DNA of 64,000 bases. Origin: Candidatus Poribacteria bacterium (lineage in GTDB: Bacteria > Poribacteria > WGA-4E > PCPOR2b). Each line of letters starts with the position of its first letter. The stretch's first letter is position 1. The stretch is taken from assembly GCA_028819845.1 (NCBI GenBank), contig JAPPKS010000030.1, positions 1 to 64,000 on the forward strand, given 5' to 3'. Shown in pieces: positions 6,343 through 15,127 of this stretch. A program made the position numbers and the translations under genes. The notes under the pieces were generated by a model. The model did not search any database. It was not told the origin of the DNA and saw only the letters and a list, made by a program, of their open reading frames with translations.

Positions 6343-8784
6343 ATGAAACGGAAAACCTTTCATCCACTGATTCTCGCGATCATGCTGTTAGGGGGACTCC
6401 ACTTTGCCCTAAATATACACGCGGACGAACCCAAAGTCTCTGAATCGGATTTGGCGCTATTTGACGCCGATGGCGACGGTAAATTGAGCGAAGCCGAACG
6501 AGATTTAATGTTTCAGGCAACTACATTTGAGGTATTCACGGGTCGTGACTTAAACGCTGAAGATCTCAGACAGATGCGCCGTGAACGCGGCTTTGGAGGT
6601 CGTGGTGGATTCCGCGCCCGAATGGGGCCGAGGCGAGCTGAGATGATTGTCGACCGTTTTGACGGCGATAACGACGGAAAATTAAACGGCGAAGAACGAA
6701 AAGCGGCACAAAGCTATATCCGAAACAGTCGAGGTGAAAGCGGCAGCGCTCGTCCCTCAGGCCGATCCTCGCCGAATACAACACTCGAAACGGATTTACA
6801 GATGAGCCGCGCCAACGCACCGAAAGGCGAACCCCATCTATATGACGCTAAAACGCTGCGCACCGTATACCTGCGGTTTCACGACGAAGATTGGTATGAA
6901 CAGCTCGGCGATTTTTATCGGACGGATGTTAATCTGCCAGCAGATTTAATCGTAGATGGCAAAGTCTATCCATCAGTCGGCGTCCGATTTCGCGGCAGTT
7001 CGTCCTATTTCACGATACGAGACTCCGAGAAAAAGTCGTTCCACATCGCCGTTGACTACGGCGACGACGGCAAGCGTCTCTACGGTTACAAGACACTCAA
7101 TCTACTAAACGGCCATGCCGATCCCTCATTTCTCCGTGAGGTGCTTTATGCACGGATAGCGCAAAATTATATCCCCGCATCAAAGGCGAACTTTGTTAAA
7201 CTAATGATTAACGGAGAAAGTTGGGGAATCTACATAAACGCCCAGCAGTTCAACAAAGACTTCCTCAACGAGTGGTTCGGAACGAGGCGTGGGGTTCGTT
7301 GGAAAGTGCCGCCGAGCCGCGAGGGCGGTCTTGTCTATAATGGCGAAAACCCTGACTCCTATCGGCGAGCCTATCAACTGAAAACAAATGACGCGCCGAA
7401 TGCGTGGGTAGATTTAATTGCGCTGTGCAAAATACTGGACGAAACACCCGATGAAAAACTTGAAGGCGAGCTTTCACGGGTGTTCAACATTGACCGCGCG
7501 CTGTGGAATCTTGCGCTGGAGAATGTGTTCATTGACAATGACGGCTATTTCAGCCGCGCGAGCGATTACGCAATCTACCAAGATCCGTTGGGGCGCTTTC
7601 ACCTCCTGCCGCAAGACAATAACGAGACGTTTCGTTATGCCGGCGGCGGGGGGCCCAACTCTTGGGATTACGATGGGCCGATGCTGTCTCCTGTCGCACA
7701 GGAGTCCGATGCGATGCGGCCGGTGATTAGCCGCCTGTTCTCCATTCCACACCTGCGCGCGCGTTATTTGGCGCATATCCGGACCATTGTGGGCGAATGG
7801 CTGGATTGGGAGGTGCTTGCGCCAATCATCGAGGAATACCGCTCGCTCATTGATGCCGAAGTTAAGGCGGACCACAAGAAGCTCTATGCTTACGAGGCGT
7901 TTGCCGCTAGCCACATTGGAAATCAGAGCAGCGGCAGCGGATCACGAGCGGCTCCGAGTTTCAAACAGTTTGTAGACGAACGTCGGCAGTTCCTGCTCAA
8001 TCATCCCGAAATCAACAGGCCAACGGCATCAATCCAATTCGTTTCTCAGCCGAAAAAGCCGCTGGCAACTGAACCTGTGCTAATAACAGCGGAGATTGGC
8101 GCCGATACCGAGATTGACGCTGTCATGCTGTACTACGCCACGAGTCGATTGGCACCGTTTGCGAGTGTCCGCATGTCTCGGCACGGCGGCGGCTACACGG
8201 GTGAAATCCCCGCCGTGCAATCGGGGGCAGAGGTGCGTTATTATGTTGAAGCGCGCACGCTTGAAGCGGACGGGACTACCGTGTTTTCGCCTACGAACGC
8301 CGAAATGGGTGCTTTGTCCTACCGCGTGCGCGCCCCTCTTGCCGAAAGCACGCTGATCGTTATTAACGAACTGATGCCGAATAACACGGAGAGTGTCGCC
8401 GACCCGCAAGGCGAGCACGACGACTGGATTGAATTGCACAACCTCAGCAGTCATGAGGTAGATCTTTCGAATATGTACCTGAGCGACAACCCAAACAATC
8501 CGAGAAAATGGGCATTTCCCGATAACACTGTCCTGGCGCCTCACGGCTACATAATTGTTTGGGCTGATGAAGACAGCACGGACAGACCAGGGCTTCATGC
8601 GAATTTCAAGCTCTCACGGCGTGGGGAAATCGTCATGCTCATTGATACCGATGCCCGCCGGAATCAAATTCTTTCTTCGGTAGAATACGGCGCACAGGAG
8701 AAGGATGTTGCGCTCGGAAGGTTTCCCAACGGAATTGGCGACTTTAAACCGTTAGCCATGACGCCGGGCAAGCCGAACAATTGA
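6343..8784 (+). CDS. CotH kinase-family protein with EF-hands and lamin-tail domain
   Basis: Exported 813-residue protein. The frame is open from 6232, but the ATG at 6343 gives a clear signal peptide (MKRKTFHPLILAIMLLGGLH...), so it is chosen. Order: two EF-hand-like calcium loops (DADGDGKLSEAE near residue 45 and DGDNDGKLNGEE near 106), a spacer, a CotH-type domain from about residue 160 to 520 (VGVRFRGSSSYF, KKSFHIAVDYGDDG, NLLNGHADPSFLRE, HLLPQDNNETF), and a C-terminal lamin-tail domain (INELMPNN near 670, DWIELHNLS, YIIVWADED). CotH proteins are secreted protein-kinase-like enzymes or structural proteins; the EF-hands suggest calcium dependence. Domain mixes of this kind are common in environmental bacteria with large secretomes. 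The substrate is unknown. Confidence 0.8.
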   Translation: MKRKTFHPLILAIMLLGGLHFALNIHADEPKVSESDLALFDADGDGKLSEAERDLMFQATTFEVFTGRDLNAEDLRQMRRERGFGGRGGFRARMGPRRAEMIVDRFDGDNDGKLNGEERKAAQSYIRNSRGESGSARPSGRSSPNTTLETDLQMSRANAPKGEPHLYDAKTLRTVYLRFHDEDWYEQLGDFYRTDVNLPADLIVDGKVYPSVGVRFRGSSSYFTIRDSEKKSFHIAVDYGDDGKRLYGYKTLNLLNGHADPSFLREVLYARIAQNYIPASKANFVKLMINGESWGIYINAQQFNKDFLNEWFGTRRGVRWKVPPSREGGLVYNGENPDSYRRAYQLKTNDAPNAWVDLIALCKILDETPDEKLEGELSRVFNIDRALWNLALENVFIDNDGYFSRASDYAIYQDPLGRFHLLPQDNNETFRYAGGGGPNSWDYDGPMLSPVAQESDAMRPVISRLFSIPHLRARYLAHIRTIVGEWLDWEVLAPIIEEYRSLIDAEVKADHKKLYAYEAFAASHIGNQSSGSGSRAAPSFKQFVDERRQFLLNHPEINRPTASIQFVSQPKKPLATEPVLITAEIGADTEIDAVMLYYATSRLAPFASVRMSRHGGGYTGEIPAVQSGAEVRYYVEARTLEADGTTVFSPTNAEMGALSYRVRAPLAESTLIVINELMPNNTESVADPQGEHDDWIELHNLSSHEVDLSNMYLSDNPNNPRKWAFPDNTVLAPHGYIIVWADEDSTDRPGLHANFKLSRRGEIVMLIDTDARRNQILSSVEYGAQEKDVALGRFPNGIGDFKPLAMTPGKPNN

Positions 8785-8868
8785 CAGTTTTTACAAAATT
8801 CTGTGAGTTTGGCGGTTTTGTATTCGCCAATGGGTTGGTTAACGCGCTTTCGTGCGTTTATAAGAGAG

Positions 8869-8940
8869 TTCTCCCCTTTCAAAAGGGGGTGCTAGAACGG
8901 GAGTAGGCAAAGCGAGAAATTGTCGTCAGGGTCTACTATG
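8869..8940 (+). repeat. Hairpin repeat (CTCCCCTTT..AAAAGGGGG), copy 1
   Basis: CCCCTTT and AAAGGGG form a hairpin at 8873-8888, followed by GTGCTAGAACGGGAG and AGCGAGAAATTGTCGTCAGG, then GTCTA. A second copy at 43129-43205 shares the hairpin, the TAG-G spacing and the GCGAGAAtTGT...GGGTCTA tail. It may also act as a terminator for the preceding gene, although no T-run follows. Confidence 0.5.
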
Positions 8941-8980
8941 GCTGTGACCATTAAAAACAAAGTAAATGAGGTGTGACACG

Positions 8981-10246
8981 ATGAAATTCAAATATCTACA
9001 CATTGGTTTTTTCATAGTAGTTTCGTGCCTTTGGGTGTGCATCGCGACAACATATGCCGAATCCAGCCAATCGTCGGAGGTGGAATGGCATCAATGGCGC
9101 GGGCCGAACCGAGACGGCGTTTCCCATGAAACGGGTCTCCTCACGAATTGGCCGGAGGGAGGCCCAAAAGAGGTCTGGCGAACATCGCTTGGAGACGGAT
9201 ATTCTAGCGTCTCAATTTCCGGCGGACGCGCCTATACGATGTACGCCGAGGGTGAGGACGAAGTCGTCGTGTGTTTCGATGCGAAGACGGGCGAGGAAAT
9301 CTGGCGGTATCTCGACGACTACCGCTTCAAGAACCGTCAGGGGGGTGACGGCCCCCGCTCCACGCCGACCGTTGACGGCGATATGGTCTACGTCTTTAGC
9401 GCTTACGGCAGGTTAGTCGCTCTGGACGCGAAGACAGGAAAGGAACTGTGGGATTACGATTTTACGAAGGCGTTTGAAAGCCCCATACCCCAGCACGGAT
9501 TTTCCGCATCTCCCGTGGTAGAGGGTAATCTATTGCTCATGGAGGCTGGCGGAAAAGGAGACAGAGCGATTATTGCATTCAACAAGGAAAACGGCGACAT
9601 CGTATGGAACACCCAAGATGACCCGCCGGCCTATTCCTCGCCAATCACAGTCTCCATCCACAACGTGCGGCAGGCTATATTCTTTACTGCTGAGGGGCTT
9701 GTCTCCGTATCTCCGCGGGATGGAGAAGTGTATTGGAGGTATGCGTGGCGAACCTCTTATGACGTCAACGCCGCGACGCCCGTTTTTATCCCGCCCGACA
9801 AAGTGTTCATATCATCCGGCTATGACACGGGCGCTGCCTTGGTCCACGTCGAGGAAAGTGACGGCAAGTTATCAGTTTCCGAGATGTGGCGCAGCCGCGT
9901 AATGAAGAATCACTTTGCGTCATCAATTCTCCACGAAGGCTATCTGTACGGCTTCGACGACGGGACGTTAAAGTGTATTGAGGCGAATACCGGCGAAGAA
10001 CAGTGGAGGAAACGCGGTTTCCGCAAAGGTTCGTTAATTTATGCCGACGGCCATCTTATTGTCCTTGGCGAAAGTGGAAACCTCGCATTGGTGAAAGCGT
10101 CCCATACCGAATATATTGAGGTTGCCCAAACACAAATCTTCGATGGACGCTGCTGGACAGCACCCAGCGTGTCTGGCGGCAAACTGTACCTGCGGAATAA
10201 TGAGGAGCTGGTATGCCTGGATTTGACAGGCACGGAACCACAGTAG
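8981..10246 (+). CDS. PQQ-like beta-propeller repeat protein, exported
   Basis: 421-residue exported protein. The ATG at 8981 is preferred over 8966 because GAGGTG lies 7 bases upstream and the product begins with a clear signal peptide (MKFKYLHIGFFIVVSCLWVC, cleavage near TYA). The body consists of PQQ/BamB-like blades: repeated V-x-x-x-D-A-x-T-G-x-E-x-W units (CFDAKTGEEIWRY, ALDAKTGKELWDY, AFNKENGDIVWNT, CIEANTGEEQWRK), giving a seven- or eight-bladed propeller. An early WHQWRGPNRDGVS segment is typical of planctomycete-type WRGP quinoprotein-like proteins. It lacks obvious catalytic residues for a dehydrogenase, so a binding or scaffold role is more likely. Confidence 0.85.
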   Translation: MKFKYLHIGFFIVVSCLWVCIATTYAESSQSSEVEWHQWRGPNRDGVSHETGLLTNWPEGGPKEVWRTSLGDGYSSVSISGGRAYTMYAEGEDEVVVCFDAKTGEEIWRYLDDYRFKNRQGGDGPRSTPTVDGDMVYVFSAYGRLVALDAKTGKELWDYDFTKAFESPIPQHGFSASPVVEGNLLLMEAGGKGDRAIIAFNKENGDIVWNTQDDPPAYSSPITVSIHNVRQAIFFTAEGLVSVSPRDGEVYWRYAWRTSYDVNAATPVFIPPDKVFISSGYDTGAALVHVEESDGKLSVSEMWRSRVMKNHFASSILHEGYLYGFDDGTLKCIEANTGEEQWRKRGFRKGSLIYADGHLIVLGESGNLALVKASHTEYIEVAQTQIFDGRCWTAPSVSGGKLYLRNNEELVCLDLTGTEPQ

Positions 10247-10296
10247 CATCAAAGTAGAGGTTGCGCTAAATCAGGTCGAAGATACGTAGAAAAAAT

Positions 10297-10325
10297 TTGA
10301 CTCACAAGGCGGCATGTATTATAAT
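10297..10325 (+). promoter_or_regulatory. Sigma-70-type promoter for the selenocysteine MoeB gene
   Basis: TTGACT (10297-10302) and TATAAT (10320-10325) are separated by 17 bases, one mismatch from the full consensus. The next start codon on this strand is at 10484, leaving a leader of about 150 bases with a small GGATG/CATCC hairpin near its end. Confidence 0.6.
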
Positions 10326-10483
10326 AAATTTCCTTAGCTTGCCGACAATTCGCGCGGCGTGTTTAGATTAGGTTCGGTTAGACAATGTAACGGAGTTTTT
10401 GACAGTCAAAGCTAGCAGCACCGCAGCCTTATTTGAAATGGATGTAACGCATCCAATTCACGGAGTCTCTTTAGGTAGCGAAT

Positions 10484-11680
10484 ATGAAATCGTACAGGGA
10501 AATCATCGAAGAAACAAGGCAGGAAATTCCAGAAGTCAGCGTTGATGAGGTCAAGGCGAAGACAGATAATCGCGATTCCTTTGTCTTGCTTGATGTCCGC
10601 GATAACGACGAGTATCGATTGGGCTATATCCCCGATGCGCTGTATGTGAGCCGTGGGATGCTTGAGCTTGATATTGAGGACTATGTACCCGATCGGGACG
10701 AAAAGATTGTCGTCTATTGCGCAGGCGGAGTTAGGTCATTGCTTGCCGCAAAATCCCTCAAAGACATGGGGTACACGGACGCCGTCTCCATGGCTGGCGG
10801 ATATCGGGCGTGGACAAGCAGCGGATACCCGACGGTCAAAGAAAAATCCATGACCTCGGATCAGCTGGACCGGTACAGCCGCCACTTTATGCTGCGCGAA
10901 ATCGGGGAGAAAGGGCAAGCTAAGCTGTTTGATTCAAAAGTCGTATTCATAGGCGCAGGCGGATTGGGATCGCCGGCTGGAATTTACCTCGCGGCTGCCG
11001 GTGTTGGCACGCTTGGCATCGTCGATTCCGATGCGGTAGAACTGAGTAACCTCCAACGCCAGATTCTCCACCGATCAGAAGCGGTTGGCACTCCAAAAGT
11101 ACAATCCGCCACGACAACAATCAAAGCCTTGAACCCTGACACTGAAGTGGTTCCGTACCACGTCCGCCTCGAATCAGACAACGTCATGGAGATTATTCAA
11201 GACTATGATTTGATTGTCGACGGGTGCGACAATTTTGCAACACGCTATCTTGTTAATGATGCGGCGGTTTTGGCGGATAAAACCGTTGTACACGGGAGTA
11301 TCTTCCAATTTGAAGGACAGGCGACCGTCCTGAAGCCGCATGATGGGCCATGCTATCGCTGCATGTTTCCGGCACCCCCGCCGCCCGGCATGGTTCCAAG
11401 CTGAAGTGAAGCAGGTGTCCTGGGCGTGCTCCCAGGCGTCGTTGGCGTCGTGATGGCGACCGAAGCTATTAAACTGCTGATCGGAACGGGCGACCCACTC
11501 ATCGGCCGTTTACTGCTTTATGATGCGCTCAGTATGCAATTCCGGGAATTAAAGGTGAATCGGGACGAGAACTGCCCGATTTGCAGCGAGAATCCGGAAA
11601 TTACTGAGCTCATTTCGGATTACGTTGCCTTCTGCGAGACGGATGCGGCCGCCCCGGAATTAGCAACTGCTGCGGATTAA
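10484..11680 (+). CDS. Rhodanese-MoeB/ThiF sulfur-transfer activating enzyme with in-frame UGA (probable selenocysteine)
   Basis: E1-like adenylyltransferase that would activate a MoaD/ThiS-type sulfur carrier. Residues about 17-115 are a rhodanese domain with active-site loop CAGGVR (Cys79). Residues about 125-385 are the ThiF/MoeB domain: GAGGLGSPAG near 157 binds ATP, DSDAVELSNLQRQ follows, and two Cys pairs (290/293 and 364/367) form the structural zinc site. At 11402-11404 the frame meets TGA, then continues SEAGVLGVLPGVVGVVMATEAIKLL to a TAA at 11678. In MoeB, ThiF and MOCS3/Uba4 the residue before xEAGVLG is the conserved Cys that takes part in sulfur transfer, so UGA replaces exactly this Cys (residue 307). 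A SECIS-like hairpin follows. Without readthrough the protein would lack its last 91 residues and half its zinc site. Rhodanese precedes ThiF, the reverse of the usual MoeZ/MOCS3 order. The alternative is a simple nonsense mutation. Confidence 0.85.
11414..11440 (+). promoter_or_regulatory. Candidate bacterial SECIS hairpin
   Basis: CCTGGG (11419-11424) pairs perfectly with CCCAGG (11431-11436) around the six-base loop CGTGCT. A single bulged U (11418) is followed below by G-C, U.G, G.U and G-C pairs (11414-11417 with 11437-11440). The loop begins 20 bases after the UGA and has G as its second base. This fits the known bacterial SECIS layout (short stem, G among the first loop bases, loop about 16-37 bases after UGA) and would bind SelB. 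The sequence is also coding, as in all bacterial SECIS elements. Confidence 0.7.
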
Positions 11681-12013
11681 CATGAAAGGCCGCAATCCTG
11701 CTGAAAGTATAAGTGTCATACTTCCACGTCCGGATTGCAACTACCGCCTAGACAGTTACCAATTCAACCGCTGGCGGTTGTCCTTCTTATTTGCGGCTGT
11801 TGTCGGGTTGTAGTTCTGTATCGCCCCGGGAAGAATTTGAGCGTGTTGATGACGCAACGTTGATGAGTTGGTTGCCGCACACGGCACAGAATACCCGGTG
11901 AATGTCGATCCAAGCGCGGCGACGCTGCCGGAGGCGGTCATCGTAGTCCCGGCGCAAGAATCTATAAAATATGGGAAGATAAACCATCCCAACTGTAACG
12001 CGGCCTGCAAGGG
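11681..12013. other. Non-coding stretch with an unrecognised short frame
   Basis: No clear gene. A plus-strand frame of about 65 codons (to the TAG at 12057-12059) reads ELVAAHGTEYPVNVDPSAAT and then LPEAVIVVPAQ, with normal composition. It overlaps the start of the permease gene and has no good start codon, so it may be the 3' remnant of a lost gene. The stretch marks the junction between the MoeB gene and an orphan permease. Confidence 0.35.
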
Positions 12014-12877
12014 ATGCTTTCTAAACTCACCCAACCCTTTCGAACACATCAATGGCTAGTTCTCCTTTTCCCCGCCCTATTTTGGCTCATTGTCTTCTTT
12101 CTAATCCCCCTCGCCGCAATTTTCGTCTATAGTTTTGCAGAGCGCGGCACCTATGGCGGCATCCAGTGGCACTTCACCCTAAAAAATTACGGGCAGTCGC
12201 TTGATCCGCTGTACCTCGGTATTCTCTGGCGTTCAATCCTAACGGGCATCATATCGACGGGGGCTTGCCTGCTCATCGGCTATCCGTTTGCCTACTATCT
12301 GGCACGCTATCGGCCTCGAGGACGCAATCTTCTTTTGTTGCTCGTTGTTGTGCCCTTCTGGACAAACTTTCTCATTCGCACCTACGCTTGGATATTGATT
12401 TTGCGCACGGAAGGCGTGTTGAATGCAATTTTGGGGTCAGTCTTTCCGAATGCTCCGACGGTAGAGTTGCTCAATACTCCTATCGCAGTGCTGATTGGGC
12501 TGATTTATGGATATTTGCCGTTCATGATATTGCCGCTGTATGCCTCATTAGAGAAGTTTGACCGCACGTTGATTGATGCGGCGAAGGACCTCGGTGCAAA
12601 CCGCTGGAAGGCATTTGTCAATGTAACGTTGCCGTTAAGTATACCTGGGATTGCCGCCGGTTCGGTGTTAGTATTTATTCCAACGGTCGGGGCGTTTATT
12701 ACGCCCGATCTGCTCGGCGGCGGAAAGGTCGATTACATCGGCAATGTGATTGAACGCCAGTTCAAAACCGCCCGCGATTGGCCTTTCGGTTCCGCGCTCT
12801 CATTCCTGCTGATGGGAATTGTTCTTGCCGCGACGGTAATCTATTTTCGGGCGCTGCAAGGACAGGAGGAAACATAG
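12014..12877 (+). CDS. potB: ABC transporter permease, PotB-like (spermidine/putrescine type)
   Basis: 287-residue inner-membrane permease with six predicted membrane segments, beginning LLFPALFWLIVFFLIPLAAI. The cytoplasmic EAA loop that docks on the ATPase is intact (LIDAAKDLGANRWKAFVNVT, then LPLSIPGIAAG near residues 185-215). The N-terminal NLLLLLVVVPFWTNFLIRTYAW and the GVLN motif are typical of PotB/PotH polyamine permeases. The ATPase (PotA), second permease (PotC) and binding protein (PotD) that normally flank it are all missing here: upstream is the MoeB gene and downstream a DUF58 gene in an unrelated operon. It may be a relic of a rearranged pot operon or act with partners encoded elsewhere. 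Confidence 0.8.
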   Translation: MLSKLTQPFRTHQWLVLLFPALFWLIVFFLIPLAAIFVYSFAERGTYGGIQWHFTLKNYGQSLDPLYLGILWRSILTGIISTGACLLIGYPFAYYLARYRPRGRNLLLLLVVVPFWTNFLIRTYAWILILRTEGVLNAILGSVFPNAPTVELLNTPIAVLIGLIYGYLPFMILPLYASLEKFDRTLIDAAKDLGANRWKAFVNVTLPLSIPGIAAGSVLVFIPTVGAFITPDLLGGGKVDYIGNVIERQFKTARDWPFGSALSFLLMGIVLAATVIYFRALQGQEET

Positions 12878-12933
12878 GGTGTAAAGGTAAGATTGGCGGT
12901 AGATTTCAGAAATCCCTGCGTTGCAAAATCAAC

Positions 12934-13809
12934 ATGATACCTGACGATATACTCAAAATGATTCGGCGGATTGATATTCGCACCAGACACATGGTGAACG
13001 ATGTCCTAGGGGGCCAATATGAAAGCGTATTTAAAGGGCAGGGCATGGAGTTTGAAGAGGTGCGTGAGTACCAGCCGGGCGACGAGATACGCTCGATTGA
13101 TTGGAACGTAACCGCTCGGATGGGCCGCCCGTTCCTTAAAAAGTACGTCGAGGAACGTGAATTGACCGTGATGCTTCTCCTAGATGCGAGCGCATCGACA
13201 ACATTCGGATCGGTTAAGCGACGCAAGGGTGAACTTTCCGCCGAACTCTGCGCTGTTATAGCGTTCTCCGCCATTAAGAACAACGATAAAGTCGGGTTAA
13301 TCATTTTCACAGACAGAATCGAAAAGTATGTGCCGCCTCAAAAAGGGCGGCGCCACGTGTTGCGCGTCATCAGTGAGGCGCTTTCATTTGAACCCGACGG
13401 ACGAGGCACGGACATCGCCGCCGCACTGGAATACCTGAATCGCGTCACTATTCGCCGGACGGTCGCATTTCTCATCTCCGACTTTTTGGCGGCGGACTAC
13501 GAACGGCCTTTACAGATTGCAAACAGGCGGCACGATGTCATCGCGCTCACAATCACTGATCCAAGAGAACTGGAATTGCCAAACGTTGGAATCCTTGAGC
13601 TAGAAGATGCGGAAACTGGTGAGAAAATCCAAATTGACACACAGGTTCGGCGCGTTAGGGAAGCGTTCCAACGCCTAGCGTCAGAGAAAGCGCAACAGAA
13701 ATCGCGCATTTTGCGTTCGGCGAATGTCGATACGATTGATGTCTTTACGGATAAACCTTATATTGAACCGCTTTTGAAATTCTTTCGTATGCGCGAGCGC
13801 CGGCATTGA
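12934..13809 (+). CDS. DUF58 domain protein, first gene of the Bat operon
   Basis: 291-residue cytoplasmic protein of the DUF58 family, found with MoxR ATPases and Bat proteins. The frame is open from 12778, inside potB, but family proteins start just before the IRRIDIRTRHMVNDVL segment, so the ATG at 12934 is used. The signature VFKGQGMEFEEVREYQPGD, then EIRSIDWNVTARMGRPFLKK, spans residues about 30-70. A VWA-like fold follows with an intact DASAS metal site (LLLDASAST near residue 87). In complete operons a MoxR AAA+ ATPase lies immediately upstream; here the potB-like gene takes its place. The likely role is as adaptor for MoxR-driven assembly or maturation of envelope or metal-dependent proteins. 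Confidence 0.85.
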   Translation: MIPDDILKMIRRIDIRTRHMVNDVLGGQYESVFKGQGMEFEEVREYQPGDEIRSIDWNVTARMGRPFLKKYVEERELTVMLLLDASASTTFGSVKRRKGELSAELCAVIAFSAIKNNDKVGLIIFTDRIEKYVPPQKGRRHVLRVISEALSFEPDGRGTDIAAALEYLNRVTIRRTVAFLISDFLAADYERPLQIANRRHDVIALTITDPRELELPNVGILELEDAETGEKIQIDTQVRRVREAFQRLASEKAQQKSRILRSANVDTIDVFTDKPYIEPLLKFFRMRERRH

Positions 13810-14056
13810 GCGAGAATCAGCGAGCCGTACTAGGTTCTGCCGACTTATGACAATTTGAAGGAATCCGAGTTCGGCGAATTTTGGGCAGGCACGAGACCTG
13901 CCGTTACATTAAGGCGGTCGGTTGTGGAATCGGCGGCAGCAGCGTGCCAACACGCCCTCGTCAACGACAGATTTTAGCATCACGGTCAAACACCTATTGA
14001 ACAGGACAACGAACGGATACGTCGCCAAAAAATACAAAATACAACAGAAATCCGCA

Positions 14057-15031
14057 ATGTCTCGTGATGGTAACCCACTTTGTCGTCAAATTGAAATAGT
14101 TTTGACTATCGCGCTCTTACTATACTTATTGTCACCCAGAGCGCCTGTATTTGCCCAAGAGGGTAAAGGAGAATCTATAGCCGTCACGACTCATGCCAGT
14201 CAGAATACGGTGTATATTGGCGATAAATTCGTGTATACCATCACCGTTGATGCTGATCCGGAGTTCACGGTGAAAAATCCGGAATTTGGTGAAAATTTAG
14301 GCGGTTTCGACATCGTAGACGTTGCCGAAGCCGAACCTAGGAAGCGCGAAGGACGGATGGTATATCAACGGCGGTATACGTTAGATTCTTTTACGACCGG
14401 AAGCCACACTATTCCCGCACCGGTTGTGTTCTATACAGACGCGGCAGGGAGAAAATTTGAAATTGAGGCGGAGGCGGTAACCGTTGAAGTCAAGAGCGTA
14501 CTGCCGGATGACGAAGAACCGCAGGACATAAAAGACATTCCCGGTCCCGTGGAACTTCCTGTGAACAATACGCCGTTCCTTATCGGCATTGTCGCGGGGA
14601 TTTTGGTTATCGCAGGCGGTGCAGCGGCGTTTCTGTGGTTGAGAAGGCGGAATAAATCTAAAGGAGAATTTGTCAATAAACCTCCGCACGTTATTGCTTA
14701 CGAACAACTGGAATCACTCATGGCTTCGGGGTTTATTGAGGCGGGACGCATCGAAGAATACTATGTCTTGCTGTCGAATACGGTACGAACATATCTGGAA
14801 AATCGTTTCGGGTTGCGGGCGCCGGAAATGACGACCGAGGAATTTTTGGCTGCGGCAGCAAAGGACAGTGGTCTGAAAGATGAACACAAGAAATTGTTGA
14901 GCCGCTTTCTCGCACACTGCGATCTTGTAAAGTTCGCTCGATACGGGCCTAATGTAGACGAGATGAAATCCGCGTATGAATCCGCTACGCAGTTTGTCCG
15001 TGAAAGCGCTTCTCCTGAAACGGCACTTTAG
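14057..15031 (+). CDS. BatD-like/DUF4381-like single-pass membrane protein
   Basis: 324-residue membrane protein between the DUF58 gene and batA. The ATG at 14057 is chosen because it gives a signal peptide (IEIVLTIALLLYLLSPRAPVFA); the frame is open from 13922. Residues about 37-165 form a BatD-like beta-sandwich (VTTHASQNTVYIGDKFVYTI, RRYTLDSFTTGSHTIPAPVV). A membrane helix at about 174-195 (FLIGIVAGILVIAGGAAAFL) is followed by a basic stop-transfer and a cytoplasmic helical domain (YYVLLSNTVRTYLENRFG, FLAHCDLVKFARYGP) that resembles the C-terminus of BatD. The gene therefore gives the operon a second, shorter BatD-type protein. DUF4381 proteins hold this position in related operons. Confidence 0.7.
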   Translation: MSRDGNPLCRQIEIVLTIALLLYLLSPRAPVFAQEGKGESIAVTTHASQNTVYIGDKFVYTITVDADPEFTVKNPEFGENLGGFDIVDVAEAEPRKREGRMVYQRRYTLDSFTTGSHTIPAPVVFYTDAAGRKFEIEAEAVTVEVKSVLPDDEEPQDIKDIPGPVELPVNNTPFLIGIVAGILVIAGGAAAFLWLRRRNKSKGEFVNKPPHVIAYEQLESLMASGFIEAGRIEEYYVLLSNTVRTYLENRFGLRAPEMTTEEFLAAAAKDSGLKDEHKKLLSRFLAHCDLVKFARYGPNVDEMKSAYESATQFVRESASPETAL

Positions 15032-15037
15032 GAAGTA

Positions 15038-15057
15038 TTGTAGGTCGGGTTGAGCCG
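15038..15057 (+). repeat. Fragment of the TTGTAGGTTGGG element end
   Basis: TTGTAGGTCGGGTTGAGCCG matches the left end of the MITE-like element with two differences. It lies just after a stop codon inside the Bat operon; no right end is seen. Confidence 0.4.
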
Positions 15058-15127
15058 CCGACGCCGCCAAACAGTGAACTATTGCGCGCAAATTTCACTC
15101 GCCTGACCGCTGCGTTTATGGTAATCG

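Noticed and set aside
7474-7914. Minus-strand frames inside the CotH gene
   Set aside because: Shadows of a gene with clear domain signatures on the plus strand.
11868-12059. Short plus-strand frame before potB as a real gene
   Set aside because: No good start codon, overlap with potB and no recognised family; kept only as a possible remnant.
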